Counted from the first letter of the stretch, positions 1 to 12,403 are shown. The stretch is DNA of 64,000 nucleotides from Torymus aiolomorphi (GCA_036365515.1 CM070876.1:34479195-34543194), one strand, 5' to 3'. Numbers and translations: made by a program. Notes: generated by a model from the letters alone, not told the origin.

Positions 1-2683
1 TTTATCTCTTTCTCCCTCTATATCTCCCTACCCCTTCCTCCTCTTTCTCCCTTTCTGTATTTCGTGGTTCTGCGGATTTTCTTTATTTCATTCGATTTTT
101 TTTTGTGTGCGCGAATGCGCTTCACGGAAAAGGTTTTGCCGGCTTTTCTACGATTTCGCAGTGCAGAAAATGGGGGATGAGACTTGATGGTTTATGTCAG
201 AAATGAGCGCAGGGTTATTATAAATGAGTGGTTGTTGTAAAAATAAGATTATTCAAATTACTCGTGAATTCGGGTATTGATATTCGTACGTAATCATTTA
301 TCAAATTATGCAATAAACTCTTTTGTACCGAACAACTATAACACTGAAATATTGGTAACAATTCATTTCGTTAATAGAAAATGGTAGTAAATATAAGCAT
401 TGTGAATGGTTATACTAATATATGTTAAATTGACAATCTACTGATATTAACTGGTAGCAATTCTGAACACAATCGTACATAACGATGTTATTGAATGTTG
501 TATTATAATTAGTGACCAGTGATGTGATAAACGATTCATACTGCAATAAATTGATAAATTCCATTAAATTTATGTAAATACGTAACAACATTTCACGTTT
601 ACTAAAGTTTGCTGCACTAAGTAAATTCAATTAAAAATTGTACATACTATTAAATTATAGAATTGAAAACAATATTTATATTCGTAAATAAACTGACAGA
701 TCAAACACTTATATATGAAACTCATTCGACATTCCATAATGAACTGCAGGCAATACAATCCTCGACAAGCTGCAGTGAGTGACTGCAATATACAGCTCGT
801 GCGCAGTGCGCATTGTAAGTACAATCGACAGAAAAAGTGCTTGTGCGACCAGTGCAATTTGCATTTTTCGCTCCGCTTAATTATCGAGGCTATAATCTCA
901 CGGCGAATTCCTCTGATCGCAAGTCACGCGATAGAGAACAACGCAGTGGCGTGCATTTACACGTTGTCGAGCATGTGTGTGTGTGTACACCGGTGAGAAG
1001 GAAAAAGAGCGCTTGCATTTATACAGATATATAACGTCTGGACGCTTCCAGCGACTCTCGTTCCCCAAGTGTCTTCGCCATCCGATAACACTCAGGGATG
1101 GATTGGTTTTTTGCTCCGGGGACAATTCTATCCCGGACTATTATCCATCCCCATCCCCCCTCCCTCTGCCCGTGCCTCTCACTCTTTCTCTTCCTCCCTC
1201 GCCATCTGGTTTTTCCGTCCTTTTCTCTTGCAAGCGATCCGCCATCCCCACGGCGAGCTCGTTCATATCTCCTGGCCAATTCTCTCTCCCGTCGGGGTTT
1301 CTTTTCTCTCTCCCCTACCTCCGCGCTCGCATTCATATTTCCGGGCGTGCGTATCCCGCGAAAAAAGCGTAATTGCATGAAATATGCTCGCTTACGAGAT
1401 ATGGAAATAATCCGCCGTGTGTGAATCCGTCCGTCTGTCGGGATGCAAAGAATGGAGAGGAGAAATAACACAGTCGCCGAGATTTTAGAGGAGGAGAAGA
1501 AAAGCTGGCTTTTTATAGTAAAAGGTTGCCGCAAGAAATTTATCTCGGCATTTCGTCCATTGTGCGAGCCCGACAAGTATAGCTGGCCGATATAATGCGT
1601 GATGTGCGCGACGCTTCTTGTGTTTCATACGGATATCAATAGGGCGGATCTTTTAAAGAGTTTTTAAGTAACTAGCGTTGTACGACATTTTATAACAACA
1701 AAAACAGATTTTCGCATTTAATAAATTAAGCTTTCTATAAAACTTCATATTTGTGGGTTTTTGTAAGATATAATATTAAACAATTATTTAAAAATTTATA
1801 ATTTTTTTTTTGAATATTCTATTGATAAACTGATCAGAAAGCTTAAGGCTCTGCTGTCTATTTTGGTGTCCAAACGATAAATTGATTTTGCGCTTTTTCG
1901 AAGAAAGGTCATCGTTCTCTTGCCTAAGCCCGACAAATAATATCGAGGGCGAATTTTACAAATTCATTTAATACTTAATTATTCCAATCTCATACAATTG
2001 AATTTATTCATTTATAATTTTCTTAAAATGTATACCTTCCAAAAGCGCTCCAGCCAATTTTCCGAGGGTTTGACGTAACACTTGCATAATAAATATGTGA
2101 GTTCTTATTCTGCTCGAATTATTACTTTTCAATTAATATTAACAGATTGGACACAACCCATTTATAAGTCCAACCAATATAAGCTATAAAGGTAGCATGT
2201 GTATATATACATTATTCATGCATTTGCAGTAATAGACTATTGTTACTTGTATGTAGTAAGCTATTTGAACTTTTTATGAATTTTTTCTTCCGAACTTGCG
2301 AAATCCATTACTAGACTCTAATGAATATGTTTGAAATGCGCTAAGAGTAGGATTACAATGTGAAGCCGAATAGAAACCAACTAGCCGGAGGCTACTGCAG
2401 ATAAAGCACGAGATTTCTATTTCACGTCAAAGTTTGGAGTTCAATAAACCTGTTGAGTGCCACTTTTTATAAAAAAAAAGTTCCAACTCTTACACAGCTA
2501 CAGGAAATTCCATACCTTATTTTCCCAAATTTTTAATACAATTTATGAGATTCGTAGGAAAAATTACCAAAACGTTGAAGTAATAAGAACAATAAGAATG
2601 GCTGACGATAACAGCTTCCATGTATACAGTTAGTATAGTTCTATTTTTATTTAACTATTCAAATAAAATTAATTCTCACCATG
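1..2683. other. Intergenic stretch, no gene seen
   Basis: The first 60 bases are CT-rich. A more GC-rich pocket lies at about 750-1600, with a pyrimidine-rich run around 1130-1330. The rest is AT-rich. All open frames here are short, overlap one another on both strands and lack recognisable domains, so none is called. No TIR pair or tRNA-like box was seen. Confidence 0.6.
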
Positions 2684-2858
2684 CCCTGGCCGAAAGTACC
2701 ACTTTCGCTAACGGCTCAAATTCGCAAATGTGATATTTTCGGCCCGTTGTTGCGAAAAATAGTATACGCAACACGGGGATAAAAAGGGCCACCCCAGAGC
2801 ACATGCTTGTCACCCTCGCCTTCGTCAAGTTTTTTCCTCCCTAGACGTGTAATATACT
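2684..2858. repeat. Relic of the AGTATA-ended hairpin family (copy E)
   Basis: The segment 2761-2858 begins AGTATACGCAACAC and ends with the inverse ACGTGTAATATACT, with an apex containing GCCTTCGTC. The preceding 75 bases carry GGCCGAAAGTAC and TTTCGGCCCG, words that recur in the composite blocks at 16-21 kb. The stem is poorly conserved, so this is an old copy. Seen directly: the shared words and ends. Inferred: family membership. Confidence 0.5.
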
Positions 2859-4543
2859 ATTTTTAAATTTACCCGAATACTCGTAATTTTTCGTCGGGAA
2901 TTTCTCTCCGTGTATAAAGACAATCATATATTTAAAAAGATGCTACAGTTATTCATCAATAACATCCAGGAAATTCAAACCATTAAACTCAAGCTCCATC
3001 GAGTGTTAGATTAGCTTTTCTTTAATGACTATATCGCTTACACTCAATCAAACTCATGACTACCCAATATTTAAACTCTCGTCCATGCCATACATTCTCG
3101 GTATATGAGCGGAGCAGAGCAGCAGCTCCAAGCCCCTCTCTTCCTCGATTTAATAGCAGCTCTAACATTCCTGGCACAGCTTTTCTCTCAATTATACGCC
3201 CGCTCGGCAGAAAATATACGGAGTGCGCGAGCGCCTCCCAGCGACTTTGTATCAAAAACCGAACGTTGTAAACCCTGCTACCTGCTGTGCTACTTCATAG
3301 CAGTGCGTCGCACTTCAATAACAGCGCCGTAGGTGCAGGTATAGCGTAAGCTCGTGTGCTCACGCATGCCACCGAGGCAATAATCCTTTTTGCCGGGGCG
3401 TAAGCAGGCGCGCGTCGCCGTATATAATACACTTGGCCCAACGCCCTCTTGCGCGCTCGATCACATGAAATTGACGGCCGCGAATTCCAAACGATGAGCG
3501 ACACGGTGCCCGCCCGGGATACCTCCTCGGACCCTCTGGCCCGTGTTGCACCGGCTTACCTCATATACGCGACTCTGCTGGAGAGGGAGACACAGGAAAC
3601 TCTCGAGAACGTCATTGGTCACCGCCTTCCGCTCGAGAGGGTGAAAGAGATAGAGAGAGAGAGGGAGTGCGGAAGCATCTATATTCATTAAGACGATTTG
3701 CCTAAACTCGGCGCGCTCAGTCTGGCAGGGGCGCGTTAAAGTACTCTCCAAGGACAACAGCCGCGAGAGAGGAAAACTTTGCGACAGCCCGAGAGGTCTA
3801 CGACTCGCTTCCTCCTCTCTCCCTTCTGCTTTCCGTGAGTCCTTTGTCTTCGTTGCTATATGTACTTCGCATCAGCCCTGTCCAAACAATTGATATTATT
3901 CGATATACGGGATGTTAGGGCTTCCGAATATTTCTGCTGTTGGGTTTAGGAGTTATATCGGCTTTGCTTGGTAGGGTATAGTTCGCTCGGATAGCGGCGA
4001 TCGCGAGGCTAACCGTTGCCTTTGTTCACCGAGGCCTTTTCGCGGGAGGCTTAAAGGTTTCGGGATGCTGAAATTAGAGTTTACCACGAAGAGGATCCGG
4101 CTTGGCTTTATCTATATTCGTTCGATTCAGGGCATCAGAGATTGTTTGTAGTCCACTTGATGCGAATATTGGATTTTCGAAATTATGCAGAAATAATAGC
4201 TGCAATAATAGTTTGTTCATAATTTCTGTTGAATTACAAATTATGTATATTTATGATGTAATGACATTTTGTACAATATTGGCATAGGCAGCAAAGAATA
4301 TGTATGCAAAACCCTGCGGATTGATTGACCATCTTATTTTTGTGATATTGTCAGTCGAAATTCGCAACTTAAATAATACTTTTATTGGCACGTGAAAAAC
4401 ATCTTCGGCTATTGTGGTATGATGAGTATTGATGAATACTTGAAATTTAAGACGAAATGGATATAGATTATAATAAAATAAAGTAAGTTGTTGAAATGAC
4501 CGATCAAAATGAACACAAATGGACGAATAACAAATTTTATTCG
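2859..4543. other. Intergenic stretch with GC-rich island
   Basis: No gene is supported. The end AATTTCTCTCCGTG at 2899-2912 matches the terminal repeat of the tRNA-bearing element at 51066-51782, so it may be a solo terminus of that family. A GC-rich, CpG-containing island spans about 3080-3830 and includes a short GA run near 3650. The remainder is unremarkable. Confidence 0.5.
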
Positions 4544-4576
4544 GACGTTTCGGCAATTTTCTATTGCCTTCATCAG
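4544..4576 (-). ncRNA. Hammerhead-ribozyme-like motif (Penelope type)
   Basis: On the minus strand the order is CTGATGA, then stem II GGCAAT/ATTGCC with loop AGAAA, then GAAAC followed at once by GTC. These are the conserved core blocks of a minimal type I hammerhead, with a stem III of almost zero length. Such minimal hammerheads are known from the pseudo-LTRs of Penelope-like retroelements, where they are thought to work best as tandem dimers. I see no Penelope reverse transcriptase nearby and no convincing stem I, so this is probably a solo remnant, not an active element. The core and stem II are seen directly; the Penelope origin is inferred. Confidence 0.6.
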
Positions 4577-5863
4577 CTAGTATAATAAGTACACTGTTAA
4601 AAATAGTTGTATGAAATTTTAGATAAATGTAACGGAAGCTAACTTCCGAATCAATCGTATATGAAAACGATTTCATGACATAACTAAAATATCAATTATT
4701 TCTTAAATTTAATGTATATATTTTTTTAATTTTCATATATGTTAGAAGTTATGTAATTTAATAAATTAATTTAAAATTCAGCAACGGAAATGTTAAGATT
4801 CTGTCACATGTTTATTAAATTGCATATCCATTACTGTATAGAAATTTTAATAACATGTGACTGAAGTTAACGAACTAATTTTTTAAATTTAATGTACCTG
4901 TTCATAAAATTTGGTATACTATGTGTATTGTATAATTTTATCGGAAAGGAAACAGCACATACAAAAATTCAGCTCTTTATATCTTTTGAACGAGATAATA
5001 TTTTTAAATAAAATCTTTTGATTTGAGTAGAGCAATGAAATGGCTTTCGATTAAGAGGGATATGTTATATAGTAAAAACTAACACAATATACGCAAAAGC
5101 GCATTGAATTTTTCGTACACCCATTTCAATGTATATGTAGCACGGGTCGTTCTTTAGGCTTCTTCTATACTTGCCTTCGGAGCGCTCCCGCGCTCCTTGA
5201 TACCGAAACTGAAAATTTAGTTGTAAAAATCTTAAATTTATTGCATATGTTGCTTTAAAATCAAGACTAAAATTGTATTTAAAATTTAACGCGGTTTGTA
5301 TTAAAGTGTATATTTTTGTGCGGTTTGTTTTTGGGGCTAGGAATCTAGGATAAGGATAGCCTCAAAAAACGCGGCAAGGGCGGAACCTTGTGTCCCGTAG
5401 GTGTCGAAATAACAGAAAATAGATTTATTTCAACAGAGTCCTCTATTCACCTGGTAAACGTAGCACTAGGTGCCGAGACCATCTATAAGAAGGCGAGATG
5501 TCCGGGCGAACAAAATTGCCGGCCGTCAGAACGCCGCCTGACTTATAGCCGGAGCGCGCCGGCCCAGCAGTGGGACGAATTATCGAATCTCGAACTCGCA
5601 CCTCAAATGAAGAAAAACAAAAGACGAAGGGTAGTAGTTATTTTAAAACACTATAGTGTTAATCAGCGCGATACGTATGCCACCCTTTGACTTTTTTTAC
5701 TTCTTTCGAGATTCGAGATCGGTTCGATTATTCGATATTTCGAGGGATTATCTTTATAATCTAAGGGAGTATCTTTACTACGAATAATGAATAACTTATC
5801 TGCATAATTCAAAAAGAAAATTATTATTGCCAACTTCAATTTTGATAAAAAAAGTTGGTTATT
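4577..5863. other. AT-rich intergenic stretch
   Basis: Mostly AT-rich sequence with no supported gene. A small GC-rich patch with GCCTTCGGAGCGC lies near 5175 and resembles the hairpin apices of the AGTATA family, but no flanking inverted repeat was found. Confidence 0.5.
5369..5590 (+). mobile_element. Possible 3' end fragment of a non-LTR element
   Basis: A GC-rich island in AT-rich DNA contains GGCCCAGCAGTGGGACGA near 5561-5578. A very similar phrase is common near the 3' ends of RTE-like LINEs and their SINE partners in insects. The frame around it reads through 5388-5690 for 100 codons but shows no domain I can name. No tail or target-site duplication is visible. The call rests on one motif recalled from general knowledge and is weak. 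Confidence 0.25.
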
Positions 5864-5990
5864 GAGATGGTACCTTCTTACCTATTTTCCCGAGATGGTG
5901 TCTTCTTGCCTCTTTTTTTGAGATCGTACATTTTTGCTATATTTCACGAGTTATACCTTCTTAATTTCTCACCTTCTTGCGCTAATCCGA
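5864..5990 (-). repeat. 28-bp minisatellite, inverted relative of 11891-12086
   Basis: Three successive units start with GAGAT at exactly 28-base spacing (5864, 5892, 5920). A shortened fourth starts at 5948, and a further CACCTTCTTGCG follows. Read on the minus strand the core is AAGAAGGTACCATCTCGGG, which aligns with AAGGTTACATCTCGCGG of the plus-strand array at 11891-12086, also a 28-base unit. The copies are well diverged. Confidence 0.65.
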
Positions 5991-7030
5991 CGATATGTAA
6001 AAATGAAGTTTTCCATTTGGGGGTGTTGGCTCACTTAGCGAAGCGAATACCGCATCGGTAGGCTTACCTAGTTCTTTCAGTGAAAAAAGTTTCCTGCGGA
6101 AAAATAAATAAATTCGAAAAGGCAGAGGTCCAATTTTACATGGTTGGTCATAACCATCACTACATACGGCATATATTAGATTATGCCATACAGCAACAAC
6201 GTTGATGCTAAGGCTTCCACCCATGGTGCATCTCTCGGCGAAATATTTCCACGAGCAAGCTCTCTCCGCTGGAAGTTGAAGAGAAACAAGAGGCAAACAT
6301 CCGTCAACTCTCGCGCAAACCGTACACACTAATTAGGGCGCGCTCGCTTATAACCTGCGTGCGCTCGCAACGTAAGCACAGGCGCATTCGGTAATACCCT
6401 TTCGACATTCAACATTTGACATTAACTTGACACTAAGCCGGCTTTAGTGGCCTCAGGGCCGTAAAAGCGCTGCGTTGTATCGATACGTGCCGCTTCGTAC
6501 TTTGCATTAATCGTTTGTTCCGCGGCCGCGGAATATTCTCATAATAACGCGCTTAAGGATTCCTCGAAGTCGGCACGGGAAGAAAGATTAATTAGCGAGT
6601 TATCGCATTCCAAATTAGGCGTTTGAAATTACACCGGGAAAAGCAAAGTTTCGCGCCGATGAATTATTCAGCCGCTTCTTCTTGCGCCGAGAGCGTTGTG
6701 TGCGTGTGTGCATTATACGGACGCGAGAGAGCTGTCATAGCTATTTATACTTTCGCCTTAGCAGGGAATGGAAGAACGAATTACCATTGCAGGCGAAAAG
6801 TGCGATGAAACGGGTTGACAATCTTTCTCGTTGGGCTTTATATAACTTTTGAGTATATTGCAAAGTCCAATTGGAAGAGTTCAATTGAGAAATGTTTTCG
6901 CAAACCCAGGTAGTTCCACGTCTTTAAAAAATTGAGGTTTACTGCTTTTCAGATAGAATATGATGATTTCTTTCAAATTCTGGTTTCTTCTTTCAACCCG
7001 TTTCGACCGTTGGAGCCATTTGAAAACATA
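5991..7030. other. Unique intergenic stretch, mild CpG-rich island
   Basis: No gene supported. The part at about 6330-6830 is moderately GC-rich, non-repetitive and dotted with TAAT-type words and CpGs, as in regulatory DNA, but no specific site can be named. Confidence 0.45.
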
Positions 7031-7351
7031 CACTGAAAAAAATTGGCACAAATGATGAAATGGCTGTTGTGCGTCATCGCCACCTTCAAAAAGGGTAGTA
7101 CTACTGCCACTTATGGTATAGTGCTTATGCCAGACAGTGGGAGCTATTTCCTCCCAATCGTGTCACACATTTAAGATGCCGCGCGAAAAGGGACGAATTC
7201 AAGCTATGAAGCAGCAGTAGCGCCACATAGGAACAGTAGTTGAACTAGAATAAGTCAACTCGTGTCCCAAACGTCGGGAGGAAATACTTCCCAGATTTGG
7301 CATGTAATTTGTACCATCAAAAACATATCTTGTGCCAAAATTTTTTCAGTG
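7031..7351. mobile_element. CACTGAAAAAA-type MITE, TA target site
   Basis: The left end CACTGAAAAAAATTGGCACA and the right end TGTGCCAAAATTTTTTCAGTG are near-perfect inverted repeats, and both are flanked by TA (7029-7030 and 7352-7353). The element is 321 bp without coding capacity. TA duplication and a short TIR fit a Tc1/mariner-like MITE. Related copies at 9039-9322 and 22455-22678 share the terminal CACTGAAAAAA. Confidence 0.85.
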
Positions 7352-8805
7352 TACGTATATAATCCATTGCCAGTTAATGCAGTTTGTAGGAGTTTTATAA
7401 TATGACGGGCAATGTTCATTAATTCATAAATCAATAATGGAACTAGGCAAATCTTATTATTATCTTCGCGGAATTAAATTATCCAGCAGCAACCAATCAG
7501 GGAAATAAACGATTCTCTTACGCGGCCAATTAACCTGACAAAGATTCCGTCTTCTTAAATAAATAAAGAAGCTCTGGCCGGCGCTGCGGCGGTTCAATTA
7601 CTTTCATAACACGGCAGCTAATTCGAGTTCCTGCGCTGCGGCACAGCGGCGCTAAATTTTTCACGCAGCCATTCGAAAAATCCGCTGGATTTATTATTAT
7701 TCCCCTCTGAAATTAAGTAATTTCGTTAAAGCAAACTCTTGGCCGGCGCCGTACAATCTGGTTAAACGGAATTGATTAAGCCAACGGCAGAGCTGCGATT
7801 TACGGGAGTTTAACGGCGACTGCCGACGCCGAGACTGGGTTGGAGGCAGCAGGAGCAAAAAAGTGGCCCCGCGCCGCAAAAGCAGAGCGAGGAGGAACGA
7901 AAAGGAGTGGAGTCGTGCGCGCGGAGGTGTACGTGATATCTCGCGATAAACGCAAAACGGGGGGTCGGGGCGGGCCGGCAAAAAAAGACCGAGGGAAGGA
8001 GAGAAGGAAGCGAGAAACCATTCGAAGGGACCGAAACGAGCGCCGGCGAACCAGATATTTCGAAGTAATTAGACACCGCTCCTCCCGTTTTCTCTTCGCC
8101 TCTCTTGGCTCTTTTTTTCTGCGCCGCCAGCGACGCCATAACCGTGACCATAACCGTTAGAATCTGTTACGTCGCGCGTTTTGGACACGGCCTTAATTCG
8201 GATTATGCTAGCCGCCGCAATGAAGTTTTATCCGCGCGCAGCTCTCGCCTCTTTTTTTATTCGCCCGCTTGCTCGACGCTGTATTTCACGTGATGCGCGT
8301 GGGCGAGCGGCGTATTTGCCTTGCGCCAGTCTGTATATCGCGCGCGAGCTCGAGGCAAGAGCTTGGCTTCAAAAATGCTTATGTTCTTATTTACGAGCCG
8401 GCAGCGGAAAATTTATATCGAAGGGTTTCTGTCACGATGAAATACTGCGATATAGTTGGAAAGCGCTATGCATCGCTGCATGTAAATACAAGTCGGCTTG
8501 CGTATCTATATGGATCTATGTGTGTCGGTCTGAATGTATGTAAGAGAAAGAGAGAGAGGGGGGGGGGGTGAAAGAAATTGCTCGAAATAGTTTAAATGCT
8601 CGAACGTACATGTCTAGAAACGCAAAACAAGTTAAGAATCTATTAAAATTTTTTTTTTTTAATAGCACCAAAGAAAGATAAATAGTTTGTTGTTATTATC
8701 AAATATGCTAAAAAATTATTTGAATTAACTGTTACGGATGGATATCCTAACAAAATATGCAGAATAAGAAGAGGCAAGGGGTACAATTACAATATAGCAG
8801 AAAGC
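7352..8805. other. CpG-rich unique island, no gene
   Basis: From about 7560 to 8570 the sequence is GC- and CpG-rich and not repetitive. Frames on both strands are open for up to about 120 codons because of the composition, but they overlap each other and show no domain. A G-run of about ten lies near 8560. It could be a regulatory island or untranslated first exon. Confidence 0.4.
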
Positions 8806-8883
8806 AGAAAGCCGAGCGGTGGCGTTGGTATAAGTGTGTCTGACTCGCGAGTCGACGCCTCTGGTTCACGCCCAGGTCCGTTA
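8806..8883 (+). pseudogene. tRNA-like sequence (SINE head or tRNA pseudogene)
   Basis: A type 2 (Ser/Leu-like) A-box region GCCGAGCGGTGGCG is followed by an anticodon-like stretch around GACTCGCGAGTC and a B box inside a perfect T arm (TCTGG, loop TTCACGC, CCAGG, 8860-8876). The anticodon arm has no normal seven-base loop and the acceptor stem does not pair, so it is not a working tRNA. It probably derives from a tRNA or SINE. Confidence 0.55.
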
Positions 8884-9038
8884 CGTCTTTTTCCTATCTT
8901 AAAAAATGATGGATTTGTTGTGAAGTTAATTTATTCGTGATTTGGTTGGTGGGAGTAATAGGTTGCTAGGTTACGAAAACAAAAGTACGGCGCGCGAAGC
9001 GGGCTTAGAGAAGTCTAGTATTATTAAAAGTTGCGATA

Positions 9039-9322
9039 CACTGAAAAAACGTTAGCAGGAAAATTGTACCGAAAAACACAACCGTCGACTATACAAAAGG
9101 TTATTCACTGTACTCGGAGTTGGTAGAGATAGTCGTCTGTTTTGGGAGAACTTTTTTTCAGAAATATTACGCCAACAGCAGAGCGCAGCAGCGCTACTCA
9201 AGGTCGGTCGCTCGAGTTTGGTGTAAATATTCTACCAAAACTCGCCGATCGATTGTGCGAAAAGGGAGGGGGAACGTGTTCGCTTAAGAAAGCAGAACGT
9301 TTCAGCCACCGTTTTTTCAGTG
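9039..9322. mobile_element. CACTGAAAAAA-type MITE, TA target site
   Basis: The ends CACTGAAAAAACG and CGTTTTTTCAGTG are inverted repeats, and both are flanked by TA (9037-9038, 9323-9324). The 284-bp interior has no coding capacity. Same terminal family as 7031-7351. Confidence 0.85.
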
Positions 9323-9698
9323 TAGCCACTCGTAATAGAACATAATTGGAGATACTGACAATTTCTATAAATAACTCTGATTTACTCGAGGAATTCGCTG
9401 TATCGATTGACATTATTTGAGAACGAGTAGATTACATTTATAATTCATCGTTACATGGCATTTCTGATCAAATAAATAATTTAAATATGTAATAAGACAG
9501 ACATCACTTGTCGTATTATTCTTAAAACAGATAATAAATAATTATAAGTTTCAATAATTCAATAAGGTGGTTTTTAAAAGGAGGTTATTTTCAAAGATAC
9601 TCTTATTTATAGACGTTCACCGGCTGAAAAGACCTTTTGCATGAAAATTTGGTATAATAACTGTAATAGTTCTAATAAATAGCTTTGATGTAATACTA
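9323..9698. other. AT-rich spacer
   Basis: I see nothing beyond AT-rich unique sequence between the MITE and the long fold-back. Confidence 0.5.
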
Positions 9699-10406
9699 AC
9701 AAGGAGAGGGTTTCAGTTGCGGGAAACGGATTTTAGCGGGCATTGGAGAGTCAATTTCCGGTACCTAAAAATTAAGCCCAGTGCTCACATTTCCGTCAAA
9801 TGGGCCCTTTTTCTTGAGATATGGGCAATTTAATCTCAAATATCGTCTATCTCGTTAAAAAATTATGTCTCTTCTATTGAGTGTCACATTGCAAATATTT
9901 AAGATACAAAAACGAGGAAGAAAAATTATAAAAGTGGGTAGTAACAGCTAAAATTTAAGCCCTGATTCATTAAAAAATATTGATCTTCCAGGAAGTTACA
10001 AGCAATCAAAGATAGGGTACGAAAATAGTTAAAAATACGATCCATTTAATCGGTTAAAATGAAGACAAATTTTTAACCATTTTCGTACCCTATCTTTGAT
10101 TGCTTGTAACTTCCTGAAAAATCAATATTTTTTAACGAATCGGGGCTTAGATTTTAGCTTTTACTGTCTACTTTCATAATTTTTCTTCCTTGTTTACGTA
10201 TCTTAAATACTTGCAATGTGACAGTCAATAGAAGAGACATCATTTTTTGACGAAATAGACGATATTTGAGATTAAATTGCCCATATCTCAAGAAAAAGGG
10301 CCCATTTGACGGAAATGTGAGCACTGGGCTTAATTTTTAGGTACCGGAAATTGACTCTGCAATGCCCGCTAAAATCCGTTTCCCGCAGCTGAAACCTTCT
10401 CCTTGT
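9699..10406. mobile_element. Long fold-back element, 708 bp
   Basis: The left arm starts ACAAGGAGAGGGTTTCAG and the right arm ends CTGAAACCTTCTCCTTGT. The two arms are inverse copies over roughly 340 bases each, around a short centre near 10050. There is no open frame. A diverged relative lies at 47852-48461 and shares the ATGTCTCTTCTATTGA segment and a following AAAACGAG. Transcription across it would give one long hairpin RNA. Confidence 0.85.
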
Positions 10407-11890
10407 AAGATATTTGGTATCATAAAAAAAAATGTTTAAATCAGAGGAGGCTCATTGTATTCCTTATGTAATTTCAGGTAGGAGTTGCGGAAAAATAATT
10501 CAGAAAATTATTAAAAACTGAAGCGTGACATAAATATTATTGTTGGAAATGTACGCTATGCTCTTTAATAATTTAAAAATTTGTCTTCCATAACCTCTAG
10601 CTCAAATCGCACAAGGAGGTCAATGAGTAAATGTTTCATCCGATATTCAGTAGTTAAAATTGAAAAAAAAGACTTTTTAAATATTTCTCTCTTTGTGTAC
10701 GGGTCAATTTTAACTTATAATTTCTAAATAAACTGTTAAAAAACTTGATTTTGTAGTCAATTAAAAAGTACATTTTTATTGATTAATAATTATTATATAA
10801 TTACTTTGTTTTTAATAAAGAAATTCTTATAAAATAAAACACTGCTATACCAATAGAGTTGTATCTCATTTATACATTCGTTCCATACATAATTGCTGTA
10901 GGTGTCGTTTTCTATCTATAGTGTTTATATTTATACTTTTGTATAAGTATTATTGTTTATGATGTACACATGCTTTAAACTCGTTTTCTTTCTTTTCAAA
11001 GAAACAGTTTTTGTAATGAACAATAAAGAGATGAGCTTGTTACAATACAAGAGTATTTCTACAAAAAGTTTTCTTGAAGAAGAGAAAATAATGTGTTTAT
11101 TTAAGAAGTGCATACAAAGTGTTTTATTTTAAACAGTTAAATCTGAATAAAATTGAGTTAGTATTGATTGGTGGGAATACATGAACAAGAAAGCTTAGCG
11201 ATTGATATAAAAATACATTTCGGTGAACGCCAAGAATATACATAAAAAGATAGAAGCAATAAGTACTCAACAACCGAAAAAAAGATAGTTTTGCTTATTA
11301 CTACTAACAAGGGAATCCAGAACCGAAGCTTAATTGTTACCGGACAGAAATATTAAAGATGTCAATGCTTAAATCAGTCTACTCAAATACAGAATTACTG
11401 ACATCGGCAGTTTACTATGAAAGTTTATTATGAAAAGTTGTATGCTGTACCCTGAATGAAAAAGAAGGGCAATTTCTATTAAGATTAGAAGTTCAAAAAG
11501 GAGGACTCGACTGCAGCTGATAAAAAGTAACTCTAATAACAATTATTGTTTGCTATATGGAATGTTTAGTCATTTCTACTTCTATTTCGTGGTTATATAA
11601 ATGAGTGGCACATTAAGGTTACGCATAACAAAGTACATGATCTCCAATTCTTATAGGATCTGTAGTGCAATCTACAGTAAATATTGGGAGTTTAAAATTG
11701 TAGTGCGACATTAGCGGTCCCTCCGTGACCTAGAAAATATGGCCGTTGCCAATATGCGTTTTGTTTTTTAAGAATGAAAAATCAGAGGTTATTTTGTCTT
11801 TAAACGAACAAAAATTCAGATAGTCTTCATCAGTGTGTGCTTTTTAATTGGCTTCGGTGAACTCACAGAGAGGATATCAAAGGGTGGGTG
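10407..11890. other. AT-rich intergenic stretch
   Basis: No gene or clear repeat pair. A TCTTCATCAGTG near 11822 looks like half of a hammerhead core, but GAAAC is missing downstream. Confidence 0.5.
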
Positions 11891-12086
11891 GAAGAAGGTG
11901 AGATTCCGTTGCATGAGGGAGAAAGGGCATATCTCGCGGATCGCTGGAAAAATATTACATTTCACGGCACGTGCGAGAAAGGTTACATCTCGCGGTACAC
12001 GTCAGAGGGGTTACATTTCGCGACACACTGGAGAAGGGCGACATTTCGTAGCGCGCAGGAAAAAGGACTTATCTCAAGGCACGCGA
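11891..12086 (+). repeat. 28-bp minisatellite, seven degenerate units
   Basis: Seven consecutive 28-base units fit without gaps from 11891. The best conserved part is AAGGTTACATCTCGCGG. Because 28 is not a multiple of three, reading frames shift from unit to unit, so a repeat protein is unlikely. The inverted relative at 5864-5990 shows the family is dispersed. Confidence 0.75.
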
Positions 12087-12311
12087 AAAAAACTCATAAA
12101 TAATCTATTTTTATGATATGTGTTGCTTTAAAATATAAACAATTAAATCTTTTTCCTGGCAAAATTATATATCAAAATCTAAAGATCTAAGACCCTCTTA
12201 AAACATCACAATTCATTCATTTTGTTACGTATGCATAGTATAGACAACGTGACGGAGCGGATCAAGTTGCATCTAGCAATGCGAGGACGACTCGAAGAAA
12301 GACGCGCATAG

Positions 12312-12403
12312 GCATCGGTAGCTTATAGCGGATAGAGCACCCGTCACGAAAATGGAAGATCCTGGGTACGATTTCCCACCGAGTCACGCGGTGTCGTTTT
12401 TTT
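12312..12403 (+). pseudogene. tRNA-like sequence with Pol III-type T run
   Basis: Outer segments GCATCGG and CCGAGTC pair at five of seven positions. Inside lie an A box (TAGCTTATAGCGGATAGAGC), a four-pair anticodon stem CCGT/ATGG around CACGAAA, and a B-box-like GGTACGATTTC in a TGGG/CCCA stem. Seven T residues follow at 12397-12403, as in Pol III terminators. Position 33 is A instead of T and the T loop is oversized, so a pseudogene or SINE head is more likely than a functional tRNA. Confidence 0.5.

Noticed and set aside
4251..4676. 141-codon minus-strand frame
   Set aside because: It overlaps the hammerhead-like motif and has no recognisable domain; its composition is that of AT-rich DNA.
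11822..11834. Second hammerhead candidate at TCTTCATCAGTG
   Set aside because: On the minus strand CTGATGA is present but no GAAAC follows at the right distance.
12076..12085. miR-124-like AAGGCACGCG
   Set aside because: It is one degenerate unit of the 28-bp minisatellite, and there is no miR-124 precursor hairpin.
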